From NCBI RefSeq assembly GCF_024105735.1, contig NZ_JAAAML010000002.1, positions 124,001 through 188,000 on the forward strand: DNA of 64,000 nucleotides. The letters are read 5' to 3'. The notes beneath the pieces were generated by a model, which made no database searches, was not told the origin of the DNA, and saw only the letters and a list, made by a program, of their open reading frames with translations. Within the stretch, counting starts at the first letter, position 1; every line of letters starts with the position of its first letter. The DNA comes from Parahoeflea alexandrii. GTDB lineage: Bacteria; Pseudomonadota; Alphaproteobacteria; Rhizobiales; Rhizobiaceae. The position numbers and the translations under genes were made by a program. Shown here in pieces: positions 45,998 to 56,132 of this stretch.

Positions 45998-47281
45998 TTA
46001 GCGGAAAAGATGGACCATCGTCATGGAGACCGCGGGAACGTAGGTGACCAGCAGCAGCGCACAGATGGCGGCGAAATACAGCATGCCCATTCTGCGGGCG
46101 ATGGAAAGCACCCCGACACCTGATATTCGCGAGGCGACATAGAGCGTGGCACCCACGGGCGGCGTAAACAGACCAACGGCGACATTGCAGGTCATGATCA
46201 CTCCGAGGTGCACAGGATCAATCCCGAAGGCCTGCGCGGTTGGCAGGAACAGCGGCGCGGTCAGCAGGATGGCCGGCACCGGATCGAGCACCAGACCGAG
46301 AACCAGCAACACCAGATTGACCAGGATCAGAAACACCCAAGGGCTCGAGGACAGGTCCTGGACAAAACCGACCAGCACCTGCGGCATCTGCTCGAGCGTA
46401 ATCAGCCAGCCCAGAACCGTTGTCGCGCCAATCACCACCATCACCGTGGCGCTGGTCACGAACGCATCGATCATCAGTTGCGGCAGATCCCTGATCCGGA
46501 AATCGCGGTAGATGAAGATCGTCACTACCAGCCCGTAGACAACGGCCAGGGCGGCCGCTTCGGTGGGCGTTACCCAGCCGCTGAAGATGCCGCCAAGAAT
46601 GAGGATCGGCATGAACAGCGCCGGCGCGGTCCCAACAAAGGAGCTCCACAATTCAGCCCGCGTGGTGGTGCGCCCCCCGGGATCGCAGCCGGTGGACTTG
46701 CCGACATAATAACAGACCGCCATGAAAGCCACGCCGAACATGATCCCCGGAACCATGCCGGCGAGAAACAGATCGGCGACGGAAACATTGCCGACAAAGC
46801 CATAGATCAGCATCGGGATCGAGGGCGGAATGATGATTCCGATGGTGCCCGCGGCAGCCACGAGGCCGGCGGCAAACGCCTTGTTGTAACCTTCTCTGGC
46901 CATGTTCTTGATCATCACCGAGCCGATGGCCGCACTGTCAGCGATGGCCGATCCGGAAATGCCGCCGAAGATCATCGAGGCGCCGACCACGACCATGCCC
47001 AGCCCGCCCGGCATGAAGCCGAAGGCTGCCCGGGCGAAGCCGATAATGCGCAGGCCCACGCCGCCGCGGCTCATCAGTTCGCCGGCAACGATGAACAGTG
47101 GAATGGCAAGGAAATGATTGGGCTCAACCCCGCCAATGAAATTGAGGTAAAGCGCCTGCAGCGGATAGCCCAGATCAAAAACAATGATCGGCAGCACGGC
47201 GGTTAGCAGGATCGCCCAGACCAGCGGCATACCCAGAAACACGGTGATCAGAAACACCGCAACGACAAACAGCAGGATCAC
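45998..47281 (-). CDS. dctM: TRAP transporter large permease DctM (second system)
   Basis: The 427-aa integral membrane protein has the 12-helix DctM pattern. Landmarks are FLAIPLFIVAGELMSRGG near 58, GGISGSAIADSAAIGSVM near 105, AAGTIGIIIPPSIPMLIYG near 145 and LDPVPAILLTAPLFLPTAQAFGIDPVHLGVIM near 350. The GTG start overlaps the DctQ stop as GTGA. It is distinct from the permease at 20.3 kb: the two are only family-level relatives. The operon partner genes suggest a sugar acid or lactone as cargo. Confidence 0.94.
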   Translation of the reverse strand: MILLFVVAVFLITVFLGMPLVWAILLTAVLPIIVFDLGYPLQALYLNFIGGVEPNHFLAIPLFIVAGELMSRGGVGLRIIGFARAAFGFMPGGLGMVVVGASMIFGGISGSAIADSAAIGSVMIKNMAREGYNKAFAAGLVAAAGTIGIIIPPSIPMLIYGFVGNVSVADLFLAGMVPGIMFGVAFMAVCYYVGKSTGCDPGGRTTTRAELWSSFVGTAPALFMPILILGGIFSGWVTPTEAAALAVVYGLVVTIFIYRDFRIRDLPQLMIDAFVTSATVMVVIGATTVLGWLITLEQMPQVLVGFVQDLSSSPWVFLILVNLVLLVLGLVLDPVPAILLTAPLFLPTAQAFGIDPVHLGVIMTCNVAVGLFTPPVGATLYVASRISGVGVLSIARRMGMLYFAAICALLLVTYVPAVSMTMVHLFR

Positions 47282-47826
47282 AGCACGGCTCCCGTGTCGG
47301 CGCCATCGACATGATGCGCAATCGGCGGATCCTGGCGATCGGGCGGCGAGCGCCAGTCATGCACCATATTGAACAGATGGAAGATCAGCGACAGCGCGAT
47401 GCCAACCGGCATCGAGGCATAGAGAAAGCCGACCGGCCAATACAGCACCGTTGTCCGCTGCGCCCAGGTGTGACTTGAGATCGAGTAGCCTTCGAAAATC
47501 AGGCTCGCCATCATCACCAGCACCACGATGTTGATCGCGGCCAAGAGAAAACGATGCGCGCCTTGCGGCACAAACAGCTCGACAATTTCAGTCACGCGCA
47601 TGTGCGCGCCGCGAGCAATCGCTGCCGCGCATCCGAGAAATGTCGTCCAGAGCAGAAGGAACGCTGTCACTTCCAGCGACCAGGCCAGATCGAACCCTGC
47701 AGCGCCTCTGAGTGTTGCATTGACGAAAACAAGTGTCACGATCGACAGCCCGCCAAGTACGAGGATCATGTCGATCAGGCTGGAGAGAAGACGCAGCGGA
47801 AGCGGATAGATTGCCCTGTAGTCCAT
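47278..47826 (-). CDS. dctQ: TRAP transporter small permease DctQ (second system)
   Basis: The 182-aa protein has four hydrophobic helices in DctQ style (about 14-36, 48-68, 90-110, 133-155). The first is followed by GFDLAWSLEVTAFLLLWTTFLGCAAAIARGAHMRVTEIVE, the conserved cytoplasmic-loop region of the family. It works with the DctM encoded immediately downstream and the binding protein upstream. The gene order here is P-Q-M, as in many sugar-acid TRAP systems, whereas the 20-kb system has Q-M-P. Confidence 0.9.
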   Translation of the reverse strand: MDYRAIYPLPLRLLSSLIDMILVLGGLSIVTLVFVNATLRGAAGFDLAWSLEVTAFLLLWTTFLGCAAAIARGAHMRVTEIVELFVPQGAHRFLLAAINIVVLVMMASLIFEGYSISSHTWAQRTTVLYWPVGFLYASMPVGIALSLIFHLFNMVHDWRSPPDRQDPPIAHHVDGADTGAVL

Positions 47827-47891
47827 GCCAAATTCCCGGAGAAAGGATCAGGACCCGAAGGCCCTGATACAGGTTGCAGACAGAACGAAAC

Positions 47892-48896
47892 CTATTTCGC
47901 CGGCATCATCTCGCGGATTTTGGCAGCATCGGCCAGAACCTTGTCAACGGCCTCCGCGCCATAGACATCCCGCGCCTTGTCATAGACCGATGCGACAGCA
48001 TCGCGGAACGGTCCGATTTCAGGTGTTGAAACCTTGGCGCCGGCAGCTGTCATTTCTTCAAGCTGCGCATTGACCGAGTTCTTGACCAGATCGCGGCTGA
48101 ACGCGGAAGAATCGGCGGCCGCCTTTCTGAAGGCTTCCTTGTCTGCATCCGAGAAGCTCTGCCAGGTCTTTTCAGACACAGTCAAAGGCAGCGGGCTGTA
48201 AACATGACGCGTCAGGGTGATATAGGGCGCAACCTCGTAGAAGCGGAGCGACTTGATGGTATCGACCGGGTTTTCCTGACCGTCGACCGTACCCTGCTGA
48301 ATTGCGAGATACACATCGGTGATCGGCATCACCACGGTCTGGAAGCCGACGGCTTCCATGGTCCAGCGGATCATGTCGTTCGGAAACACGCGCATCTTCT
48401 TGCCGACCGCATCCGCGGGTGATGTCAGCGGGTCCTTGGTGGTGTAGCTGCGGAAACCGGCTTCCCAGGTCGACAGCACCCGGAAACCGACTTCCGGCAG
48501 CTTGGCAAATTCGCCCTTGAGCCATTCGGAATTGTCATAGAACTCCCAACCCTGCTCATAGGTATCAACCAGGAACGGCATTGCGGTGAGGTTCAGCGAG
48601 GTCAGGTGCGTGGCGTAGGAACCCGTCGCCGAAACCGTGAAATCAACACCACCGAGCTGCAGCTGCTCGATGGCCTTCGGGTCATTGGCGAGTTGGCCAG
48701 CGGGGAAGATACGGACTTCATACCGGCCTTCCGTGTACTCCTTGACCTTCTCGGCAAAAACCTCTGCCGCCGCCTGGCGGGACCCGCCGGGATTGTCGGT
48801 GTGGCTGAACTTCAGCACCGTTTGAGCGAGCGCTGATGTGGCGAACCCACCCATCAATGCGGTGGTGACGGCCAGCGTCTTGATCAGAGTATTCAT
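47892..48896 (-). CDS. dctP: TRAP substrate-binding protein DctP (second system)
   Basis: The 334-aa periplasmic protein has a Sec signal peptide (MNTLIKTLAVTTALMGGFAT, cleavage after ALA before QTVLKF). The mature protein shows the DctP pattern: LKFSHTDNPGGSRQAAAEVFAEKVKEYTEGRYEVRIFPAGQL, the conserved Arg in GKKMRVFPNDM near 176, and AIQQGTVDGQENPVDTI near 212. The NP and QENP segment is frequent in binders of sugar acids. It is the first gene of the minus-strand cluster and is divergent from the dehydrogenase gene across a likely GntR operator. Confidence 0.93.
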   Translation of the reverse strand: MNTLIKTLAVTTALMGGFATSALAQTVLKFSHTDNPGGSRQAAAEVFAEKVKEYTEGRYEVRIFPAGQLANDPKAIEQLQLGGVDFTVSATGSYATHLTSLNLTAMPFLVDTYEQGWEFYDNSEWLKGEFAKLPEVGFRVLSTWEAGFRSYTTKDPLTSPADAVGKKMRVFPNDMIRWTMEAVGFQTVVMPITDVYLAIQQGTVDGQENPVDTIKSLRFYEVAPYITLTRHVYSPLPLTVSEKTWQSFSDADKEAFRKAAADSSAFSRDLVKNSVNAQLEEMTAAGAKVSTPEIGPFRDAVASVYDKARDVYGAEAVDKVLADAAKIREMMPAK

Positions 48897-48932
48897 GTTT
48901 TCCTCCCAGGCAAAAAACCGTGTTGCAATTAT

Positions 48933-48948
48933 TTAACGTATACATTAA
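48933..48948. promoter_or_regulatory. Palindrome TTAACGTATACATTAA, likely GntR operator
   Basis: A 16-bp near-perfect palindrome centred on GTATAC (only the C/A pair differs) lies 37 bp upstream of the dctP start and 75 bp upstream of the dehydrogenase start. FCD-type GntR regulators often bind GTATAC-centred sites. Confidence 0.55.
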
Positions 48949-49022
48949 AAAATTCATTGTCAAATTCGTTTTGCAGCCAGATCCGGTGCCACAGTTACCG
49001 GTTCATCATTCAGGGGAAATTC

Positions 49023-50117
49023 ATGGTCCAATCATTCGAAATCGCGGTTTTCGAAGGCGACGGGATCGGGCCGGAAATCACAGCGCCGACCATCCGCATC
49101 CTGGAAGCCCTGACAAACGGGCAGGATGATTACCAGCTTGCATTCACCATGGCCCCGGCCGGTGCCGCCCTCTACGCCGCAACCGGTGAAGCGCTGCCGT
49201 CCGCCTCGATGGAAACGGCTCGTCGTGCCGACGCCATCCTGCTTGCAGCCATGGGGCTGCCCTCCGTTCGCTACAAGGACGGGACCGAGATCTCGCCACA
49301 ACTGGATCTGAGAATCGAGCTCGACCTGTTTGCGGGCGTGCGCCCGGTTCGGGTGGTTCCAGGCCAACCTACCCCGCTCAAGCTGTCGGGCGGCCAGACG
49401 ATCGACTTCGTGCTGATCCGGGAAAGCACCGAAGGCCTGTTTCACTCGAAGGGAAAGGGCGAGGTCACCCGTGATGAAGCGCGCGAGACTCTTCTGATCA
49501 CCCGCAAGACCAGCGAGAAGCTGTTCCGCTTTGCCTTCGACTATGCCGAACAACGCAAGGCGCTGGGCACCGGCAAGGGCCGGGTAACCTGCGTCGACAA
49601 GGCCAACGTGTTTCGCGCCTTCGCCTTTTTTCGCGAGATCTTCGATAGCGTTGCCAGGGACTATTCCCAGCTGACCGCCGACCATGCCTATGTCGACGCT
49701 ACCGCGTTGTGGATGGTTGAAAAACCCTGGCTCTTCGATGTCATGGTGACGGAGAACATGTTCGGCGACATCTTGTCGGATCTCGGAGCCGGGATCATGG
49801 GCGGGCTGGGCTTGGCTCCCTCAGCCGATATCGGGCATAAGCATGCCGTGTTTCAGCCGTGCCATGGCTCCGCACCGGATATTGCCGGCAAGGGCCTGGC
49901 CAATCCATTCGCGATGATCCTGTCAGCCGCCATGATGCTTGACTGGCTGGGCACAAAGCACAACATCGAGCAGATGATTTCCGATGGAGCTTTACTGCGC
50001 GACGCCGTTTACAAGGTGGTCGCTAATGGGAGCGTCCTTACGCGCGACCTTGGCGGAACCAGCAGCACGGAAACCGCCGCTGATGCGGTTCTGGAAGAAA
50101 TCACAGCAAAGGCGTGA
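49023..50117 (+). CDS. Isocitrate/isopropylmalate dehydrogenase-family enzyme
   Basis: The 364-aa protein belongs to the beta-decarboxylating dehydrogenase family (isopropylmalate, isocitrate, tartrate). It shows [21 protein letters not shown] at the N terminus, the substrate arginines in [18 protein letters not shown] near 90-110, [14 protein letters not shown] near 130, the Lys/Asp in VDKANVFR near 186, the metal-site aspartates in [13 protein letters not shown] near 243, and [15 protein letters not shown] near 281. In this cluster it more likely oxidises a sugar acid, as tartrate dehydrogenase does, than leucine intermediates. The ATG at 49023 has AGGGGA upstream. Confidence 0.88.
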   Translation: MVQSFEIAVFEGDGIGPEITAPTIRILEALTNGQDDYQLAFTMAPAGAALYAATGEALPSASMETARRADAILLAAMGLPSVRYKDGTEISPQLDLRIELDLFAGVRPVRVVPGQPTPLKLSGGQTIDFVLIRESTEGLFHSKGKGEVTRDEARETLLITRKTSEKLFRFAFDYAEQRKALGTGKGRVTCVDKANVFRAFAFFREIFDSVARDYSQLTADHAYVDATALWMVEKPWLFDVMVTENMFGDILSDLGAGIMGGLGLAPSADIGHKHAVFQPCHGSAPDIAGKGLANPFAMILSAAMMLDWLGTKHNIEQMISDGALLRDAVYKVVANGSVLTRDLGGTSSTETAADAVLEEITAKA

Positions 50118-50119
50118 TC

Positions 50120-51136
50120 GTGGAAAAAACCTTGCGGGTCGCCTGTCTGGGCGCGGGATATTTCAGCCAGTTTCACTTCGACGCCTGGGAACGGATTGAA
50201 GAGGTGGAACTGGTCGGCATTGCCGACCGGAACATCGACAAGGCCCGGCCGTCTGGCCATCCGGCGTTCATCAATCTCGAACAGATGCTCGAAGCGACGT
50301 CTCCCGATCTTCTCGATATCATCGTACCGCCTCACACCCATCTGGACACGATCAGGGTTGCGCTTGATCATGGCGTCAAGGCCATCATCTGCCAGAAACC
50401 GTTCTGCGCCTCCCTTGCGGAAGCCAGGACTGCTGTCTCTCTTGCTGCGAAAGCGGGGGTTCCGCTGATCGTGCACGAAAACTTCCGTTTCCAGCCCTGG
50501 TACCGGGAGATGGCCCGTTCCCTTGCCGCCGGCGACATCGGTGATGTCCATCAATTGACCTTTCGCTTGCGCACAGGCGACGGCCAGGGTCCCGAAGCCT
50601 ATCTCTCGCGCCAGCCCTATTTTCAGAAGATGGAGCGCTTTCTCGTCCACGAAACCGCGGTGCACTGGATCGACACTTTCCGGTTTCTGCTCGGGGACAT
50701 CCGGGCAGTCTATGCCGATCTGAGAAAGATGAACCCGGTGATCGCAGGTGAGGATGCCGGTTACATCATTTTCGATTTCGATCACGGCGTCCGGGCCATC
50801 TTCGACGGCAACCGGCATCTCGATCATGCAGCCGAGAACACCCGCACCACTCTGGGAGAGGCAATTCTGGAAGGCACCACCGGAACGATCACCCTGTCCG
50901 GCAACGGCGCCTTGCATCTCCGCCCCTTCGGCGAGAATGCAACCCGGACCCTGCAGGAACCAATCGCATGGCGCGGCTTTGCCGGCGATTGCGTGTTTGC
51001 GCTTCAGCGTCATGTCGTCGATGGTCTGCTGGAAGGGCGACCATTCGAAAATACTGCAGCCGATTATCTTCGTGTTATAGAGATCGAGGAAGCGATCTAC
51101 CGGTCAGCAAGCGAGGGTCGGAAAGAAGGGGTCTAG
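50120..51136 (+). CDS. Gfo/Idh/MocA-family oxidoreductase
   Basis: The 338-aa protein has a Rossmann NAD(P) site (LRVACLGAGYFSQFHFDAWERI), the family EKP motif in the form CQKPFCASLAEA near 92, and the C-terminal alpha/beta domain with HENFRFQPWYREM near 118 and the HETAVHWIDTFRFLLG segment near 175 carrying the catalytic histidine. I prefer the GTG at 50120, which has AAAGG 7 bp upstream; a GTG at 50114 overlaps the preceding stop. It should oxidise a sugar or sugar acid. It is the second gene of the plus-strand unit, followed by gntR. Confidence 0.88.
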   Translation: MEKTLRVACLGAGYFSQFHFDAWERIEEVELVGIADRNIDKARPSGHPAFINLEQMLEATSPDLLDIIVPPHTHLDTIRVALDHGVKAIICQKPFCASLAEARTAVSLAAKAGVPLIVHENFRFQPWYREMARSLAAGDIGDVHQLTFRLRTGDGQGPEAYLSRQPYFQKMERFLVHETAVHWIDTFRFLLGDIRAVYADLRKMNPVIAGEDAGYIIFDFDHGVRAIFDGNRHLDHAAENTRTTLGEAILEGTTGTITLSGNGALHLRPFGENATRTLQEPIAWRGFAGDCVFALQRHVVDGLLEGRPFENTAADYLRVIEIEEAIYRSASEGRKEGV

Positions 51137-51137
51137 A

Positions 51138-51812
51138 GTGTCCGTGGAAGCAAAGTCAAAGTCTCACAGCATTCGGGCGGTGGATGCACTCAGAGCGTTG
51201 ATTTTTGCGGGCGAACTGCCTCCTGGATCGGATCATCTTGAAAGCGAACTGGCGGAAAAACTCGGAATGTCGAGAACACCGGTCCGGGAGGCCACACTTG
51301 TTCTCGAATCGCAAGGACTGCTCGAAGTCCGTCCGCGCAAGGGCGTCCGGATATCGGCCCTGTCCGCCGATGACATGCGTGAAATCTACGAGGTGCTGAC
51401 CGAACTCGAGAGCCTCGCCGCATCGCTTGCCGCCGACGCCCATTATTCCGAACAGGAATTGTCCCGGCTCAAATCGGCCACACTCGAAATGGAAGCCAGT
51501 GTCGCGGCCAATGACCGTGAAGGCTGGGCCCGCGCCGACGCCGCCTTCCACGACGAGCTGGTCCGCCTGGGCGGCAACAAGAGGATCCAGACCATCGTTT
51601 CCAATTTCAACGACCAGGTCCGGCGAGCGAGAGCCCTGACGCTGCACATGCGGCCGATGCCTAAGAAATCCAACGAGGACCACCGCGCGCTCTACGAAGC
51701 CATAGCCAAGGGTGATTCCACGGCTGCACGGAAGATCCACTGGCGGCACAGGACCGAAGCAAAAGACATGCTGATAAATCTGTTGAACCAGCACGGGCTT
51801 CGCCGGGTCTGA
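51138..51812 (+). CDS. GntR-family regulator (FCD type)
   Basis: The 224-aa regulator has a GntR winged helix (RAVDALRALIFAGELPPGSDHLESELAEKLGMSRTPVREATLVLESQGLLEVRPRKGVRI, about 13-71) and an FCD domain with the metal-binding pattern ADAAFHDELVRLGGN near 132 and NEDHRALYEAIAKGD near 178. It starts with a GTG one base after the oxidoreductase stop, with AAGGGG upstream. It is the likely local repressor of the divergent TRAP/otn and dehydrogenase units through the site at 48933-48948. Confidence 0.92.
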   Translation: MSVEAKSKSHSIRAVDALRALIFAGELPPGSDHLESELAEKLGMSRTPVREATLVLESQGLLEVRPRKGVRISALSADDMREIYEVLTELESLAASLAADAHYSEQELSRLKSATLEMEASVAANDREGWARADAAFHDELVRLGGNKRIQTIVSNFNDQVRRARALTLHMRPMPKKSNEDHRALYEAIAKGDSTAARKIHWRHRTEAKDMLINLLNQHGLRRV

Positions 51813-52124
51813 ACTGGCACTTGCTGCGAAGGCGAGCAAAGGCCGCAGTGACTAAAATTCGCGAGACGGTCCCGACCGGGAAGACGGCTGAATATCGGTC
51901 ATCGGTTGTGGCCGAGAACTTGGCTCCATTCTCGAGAATATGGACGCGTGCCGCATGCGGCGGCAAACGCACAAGCGCTGCCCTTTTCTGTGAGCGCGGC
52001 GTCTTTCGCGCCACATGATAATGTCCGCCCCAATGCGTTGTGTACCGCCTTTGTGCACCAAAACAGCAGTTGCGAATCCCTGAAACTCAACAAGTTGAGT
52101 GTTTTCAATGTCTTCAGGGGCAAA
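51813..52124. other. Intergenic region before tRNA-Ser
   Basis: I see no gene in these 312 bp. A small hairpin, ACTCAA-CAAG-TTGAGT at 52085-52100, lies just past the 3' end of the tRNA and may end its transcription. Short frames here are shadows. Confidence 0.4.
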
Positions 52125-52214
<90 letters not shown>

Positions 52215-52331
52215 GCGTCTTTGGTCGGCGCAGCATCACTGCGCGGGCGCTTCCATAACCTCGCAGCGCCTGTTGCACAAGAGGGAAGTTTGCCTGTCTG
52301 CTGCCAAACCGGGCCGAACCGCCAATTTGGC

Positions 52332-52360
52332 TTGACTCAAGACCCCGTCTCACGTATCTC
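52332..52360 (+). promoter_or_regulatory. Putative promoter of rplU
   Basis: CTTGAC, the typical rhizobial -35 (TTGACT at 52332-52337), is followed after 17 bp by TATCTC. It would give a leader of about 175 nt before rplU. The rest of the 52216-52542 gap shows no gene. Confidence 0.45.
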
Positions 52361-52542
52361 GCGACCCGAATGCGGCGTGGGGCTTCCTGCGCCGTTGGCC
52401 TTTGTCTGGGCAAACCGCAGGAGCGGATCCCTGGCAGGCTTCACCCGGCAGTGTCCCCCGCTGGACCCGGCCGATCCGTTCCGACTGGCAAAAAGACGGC
52501 CCGCCGCAAGGCGAGAGCCGGACGAACACGAAAGGACAAAAG

Positions 52543-53166
52543 ATGTTCGCAGTCATTAAAACAGGTGGCAAGCAGTACCGCGTCGCCGCCAATGACGTTC
52601 TGACGATCGAAAAGCTCGAGGGCGCCGCTGGCGACACCGTCGAGTTCAACGAAATCCTCATGGTCGGCGAAGGCGCCGGCGCAACCGTTGGCGCACCTTT
52701 CGTCGAAGGCGCCATGGTCGTTGCCGAAGTTGTCGAGCAGGGCCGCGCCCGCAAGGTCATCGCCTTCAAGAAGCGCCGCCGGCAGAACTCCAAGCGCATT
52801 CGCGGTCACCGTCAGCACCAGACCGTCGTCAAGATCACCGACATCCTGACCGGTGGCGCCAAGCCGTCGAAGAAGGCTGCCGCCAAGAAGGAAGCTGCAC
52901 CCAAGGCAGAAGCTCCGGCAAAGACCGAAGCCGCCGCAACCGCAGCACCCTTGTTCACCGCCCCGGCGGGCGAGCCCGACAATCTGACCAAGATCAAGGG
53001 CATCGGCCCGGTCGCAGCCGGTCAGCTCAACGAGCAGGGCATCACCACCTTTGCCCAGGTTGCCGCTCTGAGCGACGCCGACATCACCCGCATCGACGAA
53101 GCCATGCCGTTCAGCGCCGACCAGATCTCGGACTGGCGCGAGCAGGCCAAGGCTCTCGCGAAGTAA
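52543..53166 (+). CDS. rplU: 50S ribosomal protein L21 with C-terminal extension
   Basis: The first ~103 residues are L21: [27 protein letters not shown] at the N terminus and [31 protein letters not shown]. The protein is 207 aa, twice the usual length. An Ala/Lys-rich linker (110-145) leads to a ~60-residue domain, [36 protein letters not shown], which is a helix-hairpin-helix-type fold found at the end of several alphaproteobacterial L21 proteins. An in-frame extension upstream is ruled out by the L21 start. rpmA follows 78 bp later, the standard order. Confidence 0.96.
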   Translation: MFAVIKTGGKQYRVAANDVLTIEKLEGAAGDTVEFNEILMVGEGAGATVGAPFVEGAMVVAEVVEQGRARKVIAFKKRRRQNSKRIRGHRQHQTVVKITDILTGGAKPSKKAAAKKEAAPKAEAPAKTEAAATAAPLFTAPAGEPDNLTKIKGIGPVAAGQLNEQGITTFAQVAALSDADITRIDEAMPFSADQISDWREQAKALAK

Positions 53167-53244
53167 TCAACCGCCCGTTCGGGCCCTGGCGGCCAAAAGC
53201 CGCAAACAGACAATCGCCCTTGAGGGCGGAACAGGAGCAGACCC

Positions 53245-53514
53245 ATGGCACACAAAAAAGCTGGCGGTTCCACGCGCAACGGTCGCGATTCGAACTCCAA
53301 GCGTCTCGGCGTGAAGAAGTTCGGCGGCGAAGCTGTCATTGCAGGCAACATCATCATTCGTCAGCGCGGAACCAAGTGGCATCCGGGCACTGGCGTCGGC
53401 ATCGGCAAGGATCACACCATTTTTGCCGTAGAGCCGGGCAATGTTGACTTTCGCAAGACAGCCAACGGCCGAACCTATGTGTCCGTTATCGCGAAAGCCG
53501 AAGCAGCGGAATAA
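53245..53514 (+). CDS. rpmA: 50S ribosomal protein L27
   Basis: The 89-aa protein is L27, whose N terminus reaches the peptidyl-transferase centre. [47 protein letters not shown] is diagnostic. The methionine is followed directly by AHKK, so there is no cleaved N-terminal extension of the kind seen in Firmicutes. It is co-transcribed with rplU and is followed by a terminator. Confidence 0.97.
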   Translation: MAHKKAGGSTRNGRDSNSKRLGVKKFGGEAVIAGNIIIRQRGTKWHPGTGVGIGKDHTIFAVEPGNVDFRKTANGRTYVSVIAKAEAAE

Positions 53515-53585
53515 GCCGGATCGCATTATGCAAGCCGGCGTCTCATCGACCCGGGCCTTGCAAGGCACCTCCGGAACACCGGACG

Positions 53586-53623
53586 AAAAAAGGGGAGATG
53601 GGACGCCATCTCCCCTTTTTCTT
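53586..53623 (+). terminator. Intrinsic terminator of rplU-rpmA
   Basis: AAAAAGGGGAGATGG pairs with CCATCTCCCCTTTTT around a GACG loop (arms 53587-53601 and 53606-53620), followed by CTTTG. Confidence 0.92.
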
Positions 53624-53645
53624 TGTCCAGAACCGGAGAACGACC

Positions 53646-54335
53646 ATGAGACAGGATACACCCAGCAGCCCTAGCGTCAGTGCGCGGGCACCCAGAGACA
53701 ACCTCAGTGACTGTACGAGCGCGAGCGACACGGAAAGCTTCGAACGGACCGCGTCAAGCTATGACTGCCCCGTTCTGTTGACCGAACACCTCGTCCTGCG
53801 CGCGCCCCACGCCGAGGACATCGACGCCATTGCCATTCTCGCCGACAATCCGGCCATCGCCACCATGGTATCGCGCATTCCGCACCCCTATAACCGCGCG
53901 GACGCCGAAACCTTTGTGCGAGCCTCCGCCAAACGCGGGAATGGCAATTGCGTCTATGCCATCACCGAGACCGAAACCGGCAAGTTGCTCGGTTGCTGTT
54001 CGCTGGAAACCGCCTCGGACGGAAAGGCGCTTGAACTGGGCTACTGGGTCGGTGAGCCGTTTTGGGGGCGCGGCATCGCCACCCAGGCCGTCCACGCCCT
54101 TGTTGACATGGCCTTCCGCACCCGCGAGATCGAGCATATCGACGCCCGCTGCCGGGTCATCAACCCTGCTTCCCGCCGGGTGCTGCAGAAAAGCGGCTTC
54201 CAGTTCCAGGGAACCGGCATGATCAACGTTCTGGCCATCAACGCCAGCGCCGCGGTTGAATGGTTCCGGCTCGACCGCAAGACCTGGGTCTCGCTGATCA
54301 GCTGGTCGAACGAGAGCCGCACCAGGACCCGGTAG
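53646..54335 (+). CDS. GNAT-family N-acetyltransferase
   Basis: The 229-aa protein has a ~40-residue polar N-terminal tail and then a GNAT domain of the RimJ/RimL type: LLTEHLVLRAPHAEDIDAIA near 45, YAITETETGKLLGCCSL near 105, the acetyl-CoA loop VGEPFWGRGIATQAVHALV near 138, and HIDARCRVINPASRRVLQKSGFQFQG near 168. It probably acetylates a protein N terminus or small amine. The ATG at 53646 lies after the rpmA terminator and has a GGAGA site. It stands alone downstream of the L21-L27 unit and upstream of the DUF3833 gene. Confidence 0.88.
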   Translation: MRQDTPSSPSVSARAPRDNLSDCTSASDTESFERTASSYDCPVLLTEHLVLRAPHAEDIDAIAILADNPAIATMVSRIPHPYNRADAETFVRASAKRGNGNCVYAITETETGKLLGCCSLETASDGKALELGYWVGEPFWGRGIATQAVHALVDMAFRTREIEHIDARCRVINPASRRVLQKSGFQFQGTGMINVLAINASAAVEWFRLDRKTWVSLISWSNESRTRTR

Positions 54336-54413
54336 CTCGAAAACCTTGCTGCCCGACCAATCCGGCTTGCACGGGGTGGCGTAGAAGGATCATGACACCG
54401 AAAGGATTTCGCC

Positions 54414-54941
54414 ATGACCCTTCTGCGCCCTCTTGCTCTCCTGCTGTTTGCAGCCTTCACGTCTGCGCCCGCCTATGCCGCCGATCTCAGGCTTGAGGAT
54501 TTCTTCAAGGGCAAGACCTATGCCTATGGCTCGTTTGGCGCCATCAACGGCACCAGCCGCAGCTTCCGCGTCGATCTGACCGGCCATGTTCGCGGCAAGG
54601 TTCTCACCCTGCGCGAGGATTTCCGCTACGACGACGGCGAGCGCGACACCAAGACATGGGTCTTCACCCGCACCGGGCCGAACACCTATTCCGGCACCCG
54701 CGAAGACGTGCTGGGCGAAACCACCGTCCGCCTGTCTGGCAACACCGCCCGCTTCACCTACCGTGTGGATCTCAATCCCGGCGGCAAGCCCAACATCGTC
54801 CGCTTCCACGACAAGCTCGTGCTGAAGGACGACGGCACCCTGCGCAACACTGCGCTGGTGACCAAGTTCCTGCTGCCGGTGGCCCGGGTCAAGGTCAATT
54901 TCGCCCCGACGCTTGCAGGCGCACAGGCCATCAAACCCTGA
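54414..54941 (+). CDS. Exported DUF3833 protein
   Basis: The 175-aa protein starts with a Sec signal (MTLLRPLALLLFAAFTSAPAYA, cleavage before ADLRLED). The mature part has the DUF3833 pattern LEDFFKGKTYAYGSFGAINGTSRSF, then LREDFRYDDGERDTKTWVF and an antiparallel strand-rich remainder, suggesting a lipocalin-like barrel. There is no lipobox cysteine, although many members are lipoproteins. The role is unknown. The start is preceded by AAAGGA. It lies between the GNAT gene and obgE. Confidence 0.82.
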   Translation: MTLLRPLALLLFAAFTSAPAYAADLRLEDFFKGKTYAYGSFGAINGTSRSFRVDLTGHVRGKVLTLREDFRYDDGERDTKTWVFTRTGPNTYSGTREDVLGETTVRLSGNTARFTYRVDLNPGGKPNIVRFHDKLVLKDDGTLRNTALVTKFLLPVARVKVNFAPTLAGAQAIKP

Positions 54942-55074
54942 CGGATCCGGAGCTGAACCCGCGAACCGGGGCGCAATAGGCTTTGACCTCGCGCCTCCGG
55001 GCGTTTATCGATGCGCCCAAAGCCGGAGGCTCACGCCGCTCCGGCTGCCTCGCGTTGAAAGCCCGGATCGGTAA

Positions 55075-56130
<1,056 letters not shown>

Positions 56131-56132
56131 AG

